Shown here: piece by piece, positions 1 through 5,511 of the stretch | Numbering within the stretch: the first letter of the stretch is position 1 | Layout: each line of letters begins with the position of its first letter | DNA from: an uncultured Cetobacterium sp. | Lineage (GTDB): Bacteria > Fusobacteriota > Fusobacteriia > Fusobacteriales > Fusobacteriaceae | Assembly: GCA_900766645.1 (NCBI GenBank) | Contig: CAAFWD010000088.1 | Coordinates: forward strand, 1-6,046 | Length of the DNA: 6,046 bases | Direction: 5' to 3' | Notes under the pieces: generated by a model | What the model saw: only the letters and a program-made list of their open reading frames with translations | Databases searched by the model: none | Told to the model about the DNA's origin: nothing | Program-made: the position numbers and the translations under genes

Positions 1-848
1 CTATTTATTAAGTATACTAAAAATCCACTTCCAAGACTTATGAAAGATATAATCATATTGATTACCATAAGTGCTGGTCTATCCCCGAGACTTCCTCTAG
101 AATAGATTTCATAAGCTTCCACAGCTAAAGCTTTAGGATAAGTTACACCTAACATATATGGAACTTCAAAGGCTGTAAAAATATAAGCTAATATTATAAA
201 AAAGCTCATAAGAAGAGATGGACCCATAAGTGGAAGTGCCACCTCTATAAAAAATCTAGTTTTTCCCACATTAAAAATATGTGCAAGAGCCATCCATTTA
301 TTTTGAACTCTTTTCAATACAGGAATAGACATCATTACAATAAAAGGAGTTGTTTTCCAAATATAGGCAATCATTATTCCTATTCCCTTTTTATCATTGG
401 TAAGTATTGGAAAGCTACTATATCCATTTATTATTCCTAAAGCTACAAGAATTTTACTTATAGTTCCACTTTGCATAAATAGGATAAGTATTAAATAGGA
501 TGCTATCAAATATGGTACAAGAAGAGGACTTTCAATAATTTTTTGAAATCTCTCCTCCTGTACAAATTTTCTCTCCATATTTATATAAATTATGTAGATA
601 ATTCCAATTGAGATAATAAGAGATAGTGTAGATGAGATTATAGCCATCTTTGAAGTAAAAAGAAGGGAATCCCAAAAGCTCTTACTATTTAGTGTTTGTA
701 TATAATAATCTAGCGTAAATGAGGATTTTCCAATTATTTTACAAAGACCAAAACTTTGTAAAAACCCTTGGAAGAATCCATAAAGAAAGAAACCACCTAT
801 AAATAATAGCGTTGGAGCTATATAAAGATAGTTTTTAATTTTTTCCAA
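1..848 (-). CDS. ABC transporter permease (YnjC-like), 3' end beyond window
   Basis: Inner-membrane permease of an ABC importer, presumably working with the YnjB-type binding protein encoded just upstream. The frame stays open for 282 codons to the left edge, ending in an incomplete codon, so the C-terminus is not seen. About six hydrophobic segments are visible, near residues 7-29, 60-88, 107-127, 155-175, 209-232 and 258-281. A degenerate EAA loop, which contacts the ATPase, lies at residues 187-207 (ALAHIFNVGK...EVALPL). An SRGSLGDRPA motif at 250-259 is typical of this permease family. The start is TTG at 848-846. An in-frame TAG lies at 857-855, and no ATG or GTG occurs before the first membrane segment, so TTG is the only reasonable start. 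A GGGTGG-like ribosome site lies about 10 nt upstream. The gene overlaps the end of the binding-protein gene by 14 bp. E. coli YnjC is a fused protein of about 510 residues, so this could be a half-size permease or the first half of a fusion. The ATPase gene is not in the window. Confidence 0.88.
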   Translation of the reverse strand, partial: MEKIKNYLYIAPTLLFIGGFFLYGFFQGFLQSFGLCKIIGKSSFTLDYYIQTLNSKSFWDSLLFTSKMAIISSTLSLIISIGIIYIIYINMERKFVQEERFQKIIESPLLVPYLIASYLILILFMQSGTISKILVALGIINGYSSFPILTNDKKGIGIMIAYIWKTTPFIVMMSIPVLKRVQNKWMALAHIFNVGKTRFFIEVALPLMGPSLLMSFFIILAYIFTAFEVPYMLGVTYPKALAVEAYEIYSRGSLGDRPALMVINMIISFISLGSGFLVYLIN

Positions 849-2037
849 TGTTTTCTATCCACCCTTCTTCAATTATCTCTAATTTTTCTGGAGATAACTC
901 TCTAACTCTTTTTTGTCCCATCTCTTCTAATGATGGAATAGCTTCTGACTGACTGATCATCTCGAAAGATTGTCTATTTTCAGGAGAAAGTTTAGTCATA
1001 TCAAGAATTGTAGAATCTCCCCAATTTTTAGGATCTTGCTTAGCAAGTTGAGCATCCTCAGAAAGAAGATAATTAACTACGTAAACTGCACCAGCTTTAT
1101 TTTTTGAATTACCAGGAATACTTAAGTAGTGATTGTTAAAAAGAGTTCCATTGTCTAATAGGAAACTTTTACTATTTTCATCAAATTCACCTGTGGCAAT
1201 TTTACTTGCAACTTTATTGATTGTATATCCCATAGTAACTTGAATCTCTCCGTTTTTATAAAGAGTATCCAGTTTTCCTTGGCTCTCAGGGTAAGTTTCA
1301 CCTTGTCTCCATAGGTATGGTTTAATCTCATTTAGATAGTTCCATACAGTTCTTAAGTTCTCTTTGAACTCCTCATTACTCATATTTTGAACTTGTTCCT
1401 CACCTAAAATATCAATAACCATATTTCTTACAAAAGCACTTCCTGTGAAATCAGGAATAGCTGGATATGTGAAAGCACCAGGATTAGCTATAACAAACTC
1501 TTTTAAAGTTTTATAGTCTGTAAATGGAACCTCTCCATTAGAAGTGTTATAGATAAAGTTAAATTGAGCTTCTCCCCAAGGAGCTTCTAAACCATTTACA
1601 CTTTCTCCAAAATCACTAACAAGAGTAGCTTCTTTTACTTTTGATTTAACAGGAAGATTTTGTACAAAATCACCCCAAAGAACATCTCCCTCTTTAAGAA
1701 GTTTAAAGTTTTCTCCATTTACCCAGATAACATCAACACTTCCATCTTTTTTTCCAGCTTGTTTTTCAACTATAAGTTTGTTAACAGTGTCTTTAATATC
1801 TGTAATAGGAACTCTATTTAAAGTAATATCATTTTGATCTTTAAGATCTTTAGCAACAATATTATCCATAAATTTATTTATTTCAGTAGATCCACCCCAC
1901 ATATACATATTAACTGTTGTACCTTTAGAGTTAGCAACTACATCTTCCCATTTGTAATCAAGAGCTAAATCATTCTCTTTCTTTTTTCCACAAGCCATTA
2001 AAGCTAACATCGTCAGTACTGTAAAAATTTTTTTCAT
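835..2037 (-). CDS. ABC transporter substrate-binding lipoprotein, YnjB family (COG4134)
   Basis: Extracytoplasmic solute-binding lipoprotein of an ABC importer, 400 residues, full length for the family. The N-terminus is a lipoprotein signal: charged MKK, a hydrophobic core, then the lipobox LMAC with lipidated Cys16, followed by a lysine-rich linker. Features I recognise from the YnjB family are MYMWGGSTEIN (residues 44-54), SVDVIWVNGENF (100-111), EAPWGEAQFNFIYN (151-164) and YPAIPDFTGSAFVRN (191-205). The ligand of YnjB-type transporters is not established, although thiamine-like or other small solutes have been suggested by annotation. The ATG at 2037-2035 is preceded by a strong AGGAGG ribosome site about 9 nt away, the best in the operon, as expected for the most abundant transporter component. 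It follows the nucleoside hydrolase by 31 bp with no terminator or promoter seen between them. It overlaps the downstream permease start by 14 bp. The family call is firm; the substrate is unknown. Confidence 0.93.
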   Translation of the reverse strand: MKKIFTVLTMLALMACGKKKENDLALDYKWEDVVANSKGTTVNMYMWGGSTEINKFMDNIVAKDLKDQNDITLNRVPITDIKDTVNKLIVEKQAGKKDGSVDVIWVNGENFKLLKEGDVLWGDFVQNLPVKSKVKEATLVSDFGESVNGLEAPWGEAQFNFIYNTSNGEVPFTDYKTLKEFVIANPGAFTYPAIPDFTGSAFVRNMVIDILGEEQVQNMSNEEFKENLRTVWNYLNEIKPYLWRQGETYPESQGKLDTLYKNGEIQVTMGYTINKVASKIATGEFDENSKSFLLDNGTLFNNHYLSIPGNSKNKAGAVYVVNYLLSEDAQLAKQDPKNWGDSTILDMTKLSPENRQSFEMISQSEAIPSLEEMGQKRVRELSPEKLEIIEEGWIENIGKN

Positions 2038-2068
2038 TAATCCACCCTCCTAAAATGTTGTTGTTTAA

Positions 2069-2923
2069 TTAGTTATATTTATTTTGAAAAGACTCAAAAG
2101 CATCAAAAATAAGTGAGTTGAATTTCTTCATATCTAAAATATTTTCAGGCATGATAATCTCTTTAGCACCCATTTCATCTAAATTTAAATCTCCGTTTTT
2201 TAAACTTTCCACAGTTGGATTTATTTTAACTACATCATTGGAAAATAACTCTTTGTGACTCATAAATATAGCAGCAGCCATGTCCCAGTTACAGAATCCA
2301 TCTATTCCAAATTTATCATTTATTCTTTTAACCCAGTGATCAATAGAATCCTCTATGAATCTATAAGTTTTTCCCTCTCTTTTAGAAAGTTCTTCTAACT
2401 CCTCTTTTCCAAATATAGCATCAGCAGTAACATGCCCATTTAAAAGAGAGATTTTACAATTTGATGAAAGTACATCATAAGCAGCTTCAGCGTTACAAGC
2501 AAAGTTTAACTCTTTCACTTCAACTCCATTTATTAAAAGAGGTTTTACAACTCCCCCCATTAAATATATCTCATCTAAATTATTATAAAATTCAGGATCA
2601 CATTTGTGAGCTGTGTGAAGGTTAGTCATAGACCCAGTTGCTAAAACTGTAAGGTCATTTTTATACTTTTTAGCAGAATCAGCTAAAAATTTTCCGGCTT
2701 CTTCCCCAGCAAAAACTTTTAAATCATTTATATTTAACTCTTTAAGAAGCTTTGAAGTAGCCTCTTTTACATCCTCTAAAGAACTATTTCCATAAGTAAG
2801 AGTAAGACCTATAAGATCTATATCCTCTCTTCCTAAAAGGTATATAAGAGTTAACCCATCATCTACATCTTTTCCAATTATTCCCATTGTGTTGTCGCAA
2901 TCAAATATAACTTTTCTTTTCAT
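2069..2923 (-). CDS. Nucleoside hydrolase (inosine/uridine-preferring family), divergent subtype
   Basis: Predicted cytoplasmic N-ribohydrolase that splits a nucleoside, or a related N-riboside, into ribose and base using a bound calcium ion. It has 284 residues, slightly short of the usual 300-330. The N-terminal metal motif is present but stretched: FDCDN (residues 7-11), a short glycine-containing insert, then DVDDG (19-23). The usual form is DTDPGxDD. Other family signatures are GSMTNLHTA (97-105), LMGGVV (121-126) and ELNFACNAEAA (138-148), which matches the substrate-binding E-x-N segment. Near the C-terminus NWDMAAA (212-218) keeps the metal-binding Asp214 but carries Trp213 where the pyrimidine/nonspecific enzymes have a catalytic His. 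Trp at this place is known from the purine-specific IAG hydrolases, so a purine-type nucleoside is a reasonable guess. ATG at 2923 has an AAGGAG site about 8 nt upstream. It lies 11 bp after the kinase gene in the same operon. Confidence 0.9.
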   Translation of the reverse strand: MKRKVIFDCDNTMGIIGKDVDDGLTLIYLLGREDIDLIGLTLTYGNSSLEDVKEATSKLLKELNINDLKVFAGEEAGKFLADSAKKYKNDLTVLATGSMTNLHTAHKCDPEFYNNLDEIYLMGGVVKPLLINGVEVKELNFACNAEAAYDVLSSNCKISLLNGHVTADAIFGKEELEELSKREGKTYRFIEDSIDHWVKRINDKFGIDGFCNWDMAAAIFMSHKELFSNDVVKINPTVESLKNGDLNLDEMGAKEIIMPENILDMKKFNSLIFDAFESFQNKYN

Positions 2924-2934
2924 TTTCTCTCCTT

Positions 2935-3933
2935 CTATTTTATCCAGTCCTTTAAAAGGTTACTCATAAAATCAATGTCTAAATAAGATTTAATTTTTTT
3001 ATAAGTTTCTGGGTTTTGTATATCTTTATTGGGATTTTGATACTCAAGATATGCATAAGCACACCAGCTAAGAGCTCTTAAGTAAAGGTATGGAGTATAC
3101 ATTTTTACTCTCTCTCTTATATTTTTATCTGGAAATTTTTGCTCATACACTTTATAGAAGTTATCAATCTCCTCTGGAGAAAGAACAATATCTGTTCTCC
3201 AAAGAGTTGTTGTGGGAGCTAGAAATTGAGTTATATCTTGACAAGGATCACTGATTACAGGTTTTTCCCAATCTATAAGATAACTTCTTTCATTCCCTAT
3301 TATAAAGTTGTGAGAGTTAACCTCAGTATTATTTATAGCTTTCCAAGGATTTTCTATAAAATATTTTTCCATACTGGCGTTATTGTCACACCACGAGATA
3401 AATTTTTCAAAAAAATCTTTGGTATTTTTATCAACAAATGAACTGTCCCAAAAGTTTTTTAAAAGATTTTGAGCCTCTTTCATACGATCGCTAAAAATAT
3501 AGTTTTCAGTGATCAAATAATCAAAATCCTCCCTTTTAATATCTAAAGAATGGATTCTTGAAAAAATTTCAGCAGCTTTTTTCAGATCTTTTTTATAATC
3601 TAAAGGTCTCCCCTCTAAAAAGTCCATAACTAAAATTCCAGAATCTAAAATCTTTTTACTTCCATCTACAAAATGAACTTTAGGAGTGTATCCAGATTCC
3701 TCAAGTCTTTTAAGAGCGTTATATTCATACTCAATTTGATTGGCAACTCCAATTTGACTTCCAGTATTTACTCTAAAAACATATTTGTGTTTAGGGTCTT
3801 CTAAAACATAATTTTTATTATATTCCCCTTGAGCTAGAAAATATAGTTTAAAATCTTTTTCTAGATTTAGTTTTTCTCTTAAAGAAGTTTCATCAATATA
3901 ATCATATATACTTTTAATTAATTTTTCTGACAT
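2935..3933 (-). CDS. Phosphotransferase of the aminoglycoside/choline/thiamine kinase fold
   Basis: Predicted cytoplasmic kinase-fold protein of 332 residues, similar in layout to APH/choline kinase/thiamine kinase (COG0510-like) enzymes that phosphorylate a hydroxyl on a small molecule. The N-lobe contains a glycine-poor loop near AQGEYNKNYVL (34-44), the strand YVFRVNTGS (51-59) with Arg54 near the usual ATP-contacting basic residue, and Glu68/Glu70 as helix-C acid candidates. The hinge strand is ILVMDFLEGRPL (100-111), followed by FSRIHSLDI (124-132), typical of the family. The catalytic segment reads NTEVNSHNF (202-210), where the family norm is HxDxxxxNF. His is replaced by Asn202 and the catalytic Asp by Glu204. 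The metal-binding Asp is kept in LIDWEKP (219-225). The ATG at 3933 has AGGGAG about 9 nt upstream and lies 16 bp inside the end of the preceding transferase gene. The substrate is unknown; a nucleoside or sugar from the neighbouring enzymes is an inference. An inactive or atypical kinase is possible. Confidence 0.82.
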   Translation of the reverse strand: MSEKLIKSIYDYIDETSLREKLNLEKDFKLYFLAQGEYNKNYVLEDPKHKYVFRVNTGSQIGVANQIEYEYNALKRLEESGYTPKVHFVDGSKKILDSGILVMDFLEGRPLDYKKDLKKAAEIFSRIHSLDIKREDFDYLITENYIFSDRMKEAQNLLKNFWDSSFVDKNTKDFFEKFISWCDNNASMEKYFIENPWKAINNTEVNSHNFIIGNERSYLIDWEKPVISDPCQDITQFLAPTTTLWRTDIVLSPEEIDNFYKVYEQKFPDKNIRERVKMYTPYLYLRALSWCAYAYLEYQNPNKDIQNPETYKKIKSYLDIDFMSNLLKDWIK

Positions 3934-4598
3934 AGTAGTTTCTCCCTAATATTTTCATTGAGATATTTTTTAGTATTCTTACAAAGATCACAGTTTTTTA
4001 TTCTATTATCAAGAGCTTTTAAATCCTCTTTAGTATCTATATCCTCGTGAGTTTTTATAAGATTTACTTCTATTCCACTTTTTTTAATTACCTCAAGAGT
4101 TTCTTGGAAAACTTCAGGTGTTCCCCATTTTATCTCTGGATCAAAGATAACTTCATAAAGTTTTTTCATTCCAACTAAATAGTATCCTCCATCTAACGTG
4201 GGACCAAATACTAAATCTTTAGTTGTTAGCATATCAAAAGCATTTTGTAAATCTCTTTCACTTACCTCAGGAATATCAGCTCCCATAAGTACAATTTTTT
4301 CATAGCCCTTATTAAATAGCTCTGAAAAAATATTTCTCATTTTTTCTCCAAGATTTTCACCTTCTTGAGGAAGAGTTGTCATATCATCCTTTATAAGATC
4401 TTTTATAAGATCTAAAGGACCTTCATCTCCATAAAAAAGATAGAAATCTGTATCTTTTAATTGAGACCCAGTTTCTATAATATCCTTTAAAAAAGCTGTA
4501 TGTATCTCAGCACACTCTTCAGGGGTTAAAATAGTCATCAGTCTAGTTTTAGTTTTCTTTGGAACAGGGATTCTTGTCATTACAACTAGGGCATTCAT
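3918..4598 (-). CDS. DUF2064 / TIGR04282 family glycosyltransferase-like (nucleotidyltransferase-fold) protein
   Basis: Cytoplasmic GT-A-fold protein of 226 residues, related to nucleotidyltransferases such as CofC and MobA. TIGR04282 members were first named rSAM/selenodomain-associated transferase 1 and are now often labelled arsenosugar-biosynthesis glycosyltransferase; direct biochemistry is limited. Visible signatures are the nucleotide-binding N-terminus MTRIPVPKKTKTRL (7-20), QEGENLGEKM (78-87), the acidic metal site LMGADIPE (104-111), GPTLDGGYYLVGM (132-144), IKWGTPEVF (156-164) and HEDIDTKEDL (184-193). A C-terminal tail starting CDLCKNTKKYL (203-213) carries a CxxC pair. The gene directly follows the TIGR04283-type glycosyltransferase, with the stop TAA touching the ATG, and it overlaps the kinase gene by 16 bp. 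Its ribosome site (GAGAGG) lies inside the end of the upstream gene, so translational coupling is likely. The pairing with a TIGR04283 partner is characteristic and supports a joint role in making a glycoside. Confidence 0.9.
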   Translation of the reverse strand: MNALVVMTRIPVPKKTKTRLMTILTPEECAEIHTAFLKDIIETGSQLKDTDFYLFYGDEGPLDLIKDLIKDDMTTLPQEGENLGEKMRNIFSELFNKGYEKIVLMGADIPEVSERDLQNAFDMLTTKDLVFGPTLDGGYYLVGMKKLYEVIFDPEIKWGTPEVFQETLEVIKKSGIEVNLIKTHEDIDTKEDLKALDNRIKNCDLCKNTKKYLNENIREKLLCQKN

Positions 4599-5273
4599 TT
4601 AACGGACCTCTCTATACATTTTATTTAATTTCTCTGGAGAAACTCCAGCCATATATAAAACTTTCATTTTCTGCATTAAAATAAAAGTTTTGAATATTCC
4701 ACCAGATGTAAAACGTCTAGAGGATGTACCTATTTTAGTTTTTAGTTTTTTAATCTTTCCTATTTTTTTAACTCTTAGAGAAAATTCAAAATCTTCCATT
4801 ATAGCTATTTCAGGAAATCCACCTAAAGACCAAAACTGCTCTTTTTTTACAAAGATTCCTTGATCTCCAAAGAAAAGTTTAGCTATACTCCCTCTTAAAT
4901 TAGATGTAAAAGCTATATATTTCATAAAAAGATTATTACTATCGTAAAAATAAAGGGAGAATCCACCGCCAATATATCCATCTTTTATGGTACCCTCTAT
5001 TGCTTTTAGACTATTCACATCAATTACACTATCTGAATGAACAAACCATAAAATATCTCCAGTGGCCTCTTTTGCTCCTGCATTCATTTGAATAGCTCTT
5101 CCTTTAGGAGAGTTTATCACTTTAACCATAGTAGATGCTAACTGAACTGTGTTATCTGTACTTCCACCATCTACAACTAAAATCTCTTTTTCTCCCTTTA
5201 AAGATGAGAGCTTAGTTAGAGTTTCTAAAATGCTACTCTCTTCGTTTAATACAGGTATAATTATGCTTACCAT
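4599..5273 (-). CDS. Family-2 glycosyltransferase, TIGR04283 type
   Basis: GT-A fold glycosyltransferase of 224 residues from the chosen start. It transfers a sugar from a nucleotide donor to an unknown acceptor. Motifs in order are IIPVLNEE (5-12), the nucleotide-binding VVDGGSTDNT (33-42), GRAIQMNAGA (58-67), the metal-binding HSD (79-81, in place of a classical DxD), GDQGIFV (136-142), the catalytic-region MEDFEFSLRVKK (159-170) and TSSRRF (183-188). Short length, GRAxQMNxG and MEDxEFSxR fit TIGR04283 (rSAM/selenodomain-associated transferase 2, now often called arsenosugar-biosynthesis glycosyltransferase). I chose ATG at 5273-5271 because GAAGGGGG sits 4 nt upstream and the IIPVLNEE strand begins at once, as in the family. 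An upstream in-frame GTG at 5300 would add nine residues but has no ribosome site. This is the first gene of the operon, about 130 nt downstream of a consensus promoter. The hydrophobic stretch around 105-125 may associate with membrane, but no clear transmembrane helix is evident. Confidence 0.9.
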   Translation of the reverse strand: MVSIIIPVLNEESSILETLTKLSSLKGEKEILVVDGGSTDNTVQLASTMVKVINSPKGRAIQMNAGAKEATGDILWFVHSDSVIDVNSLKAIEGTIKDGYIGGGFSLYFYDSNNLFMKYIAFTSNLRGSIAKLFFGDQGIFVKKEQFWSLGGFPEIAIMEDFEFSLRVKKIGKIKKLKTKIGTSSRRFTSGGIFKTFILMQKMKVLYMAGVSPEKLNKMYREVR

Positions 5274-5412
5274 TTTTCCCCCTTCTACGTTATTTATCAC
5301 GAAGAATTTTTAAATAATTTTCTATTATTTTTAATAAAACTTCCTTAATATATGTATAAAACTTATTGTTATAATATTTTGATACAATTTAATACTTTTT
5401 GTCTCGTTTAAA
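5274..5412 (-). other. AT-rich 5' leader of the operon
   Basis: This untranslated leader lies between the promoter and the first start codon. It is very AT-rich and contains no ATG start on the minus strand before the gene. I see no riboswitch core, T-box or attenuator-like GC hairpin. A 7-bp all-AT inverted repeat (5312-5318 with 5324-5330) and a weak TTGT...ACAA dyad (5366-5387) are the only structures seen; both are expected by chance at this composition. Confidence 0.5.
5278..5285 (-). promoter_or_regulatory. Ribosome binding site deciding the glycosyltransferase start
   Basis: On the minus strand GAAGGGGG is followed by AAAA and then ATG at 5273. This purine block is the only good Shine-Dalgarno candidate near the 5' end of the gene. 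It lies inside the coding sequence that a GTG start at 5300 would imply, which argues for the ATG. The 4-nt spacing is slightly short. Confidence 0.75.
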
Positions 5413-5441
5413 ATTATAATGTAATGTACTAAATATGTCAA
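5413..5441 (-). promoter_or_regulatory. Consensus sigma-70 promoter of the operon
   Basis: Read on the minus strand, TTGACA (5441-5436) and TATAAT (5418-5413) are separated by exactly 17 bp. This is a perfect match to both hexamers and the ideal spacing. Transcription would start near 5406 and give an untranslated leader of roughly 130 nt before the glycosyltransferase ATG at 5273. No other convincing promoter is seen between this point and the left edge, so it probably drives all six downstream genes. No clear operator dyad overlaps it. Confidence 0.88.
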
Positions 5442-5459
5442 ATTATTAAGGGAAAATCA

Positions 5460-5504
5460 ATAAAAAAATAAACTGATATTATAAGATCATAATACCAGTT
5501 TATT
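5460..5504 (-). terminator. Rho-independent terminator after the DEAD-box helicase
   Basis: An inverted repeat pairs 5504-5490 with 5481-5467, giving a 15-bp stem (AATAAACUGGUAUUA on the minus-strand transcript). One further T-A pair at 5482/5489 extends it and closes a six-base loop. The single imperfect position is a G-U wobble on the minus strand but an A-C mismatch on the plus strand, which fits termination of minus-strand transcription. It begins 7 nt after the helicase stop codon and runs into a T-rich tract (TTTATTTTTTTA). The stem is GC-poor but long. It separates the helicase from the next operon. Confidence 0.8.
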
Positions 5505-5511
5505 AGAACAA

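Noticed and set aside
1..3. CTA at the very left edge as the permease stop codon (TAG)
   Set aside because: It is out of the permease frame, whose last complete codon is at 5-3; the gene runs off the window edge.
2038..2068. Possible separate promoter or terminator between hydrolase and binding-protein genes
   Set aside because: The 31-bp gap holds only a strong ribosome site; no hairpin or promoter hexamer pair is present.
3226..3441. Plus-strand open frame of 71 codons
   Set aside because: It lies wholly inside the kinase gene on the opposite strand, has no ribosome site or family resemblance, and its composition is that of an antisense shadow.
5312..5330. AT-only hairpin (7-bp arms) in the operon leader
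   Set aside because: Arms are pure A/T, with no U-tract function apparent, and such repeats are expected by chance in DNA this AT-rich.
5366..5387. TTGT...ACAA dyad resembling a regulator (Fur/PerR-like) site
   Set aside because: Only four bases per arm match exactly, and it does not fit either consensus; it lies downstream of the promoter in AT-rich sequence.
5274..5406. Riboswitch (for example a thiamine pyrophosphate element) in the leader
   Set aside because: No TPP, purine or other riboswitch core motif is recognisable, and there is no GC-containing helix pair of the kind those elements need.
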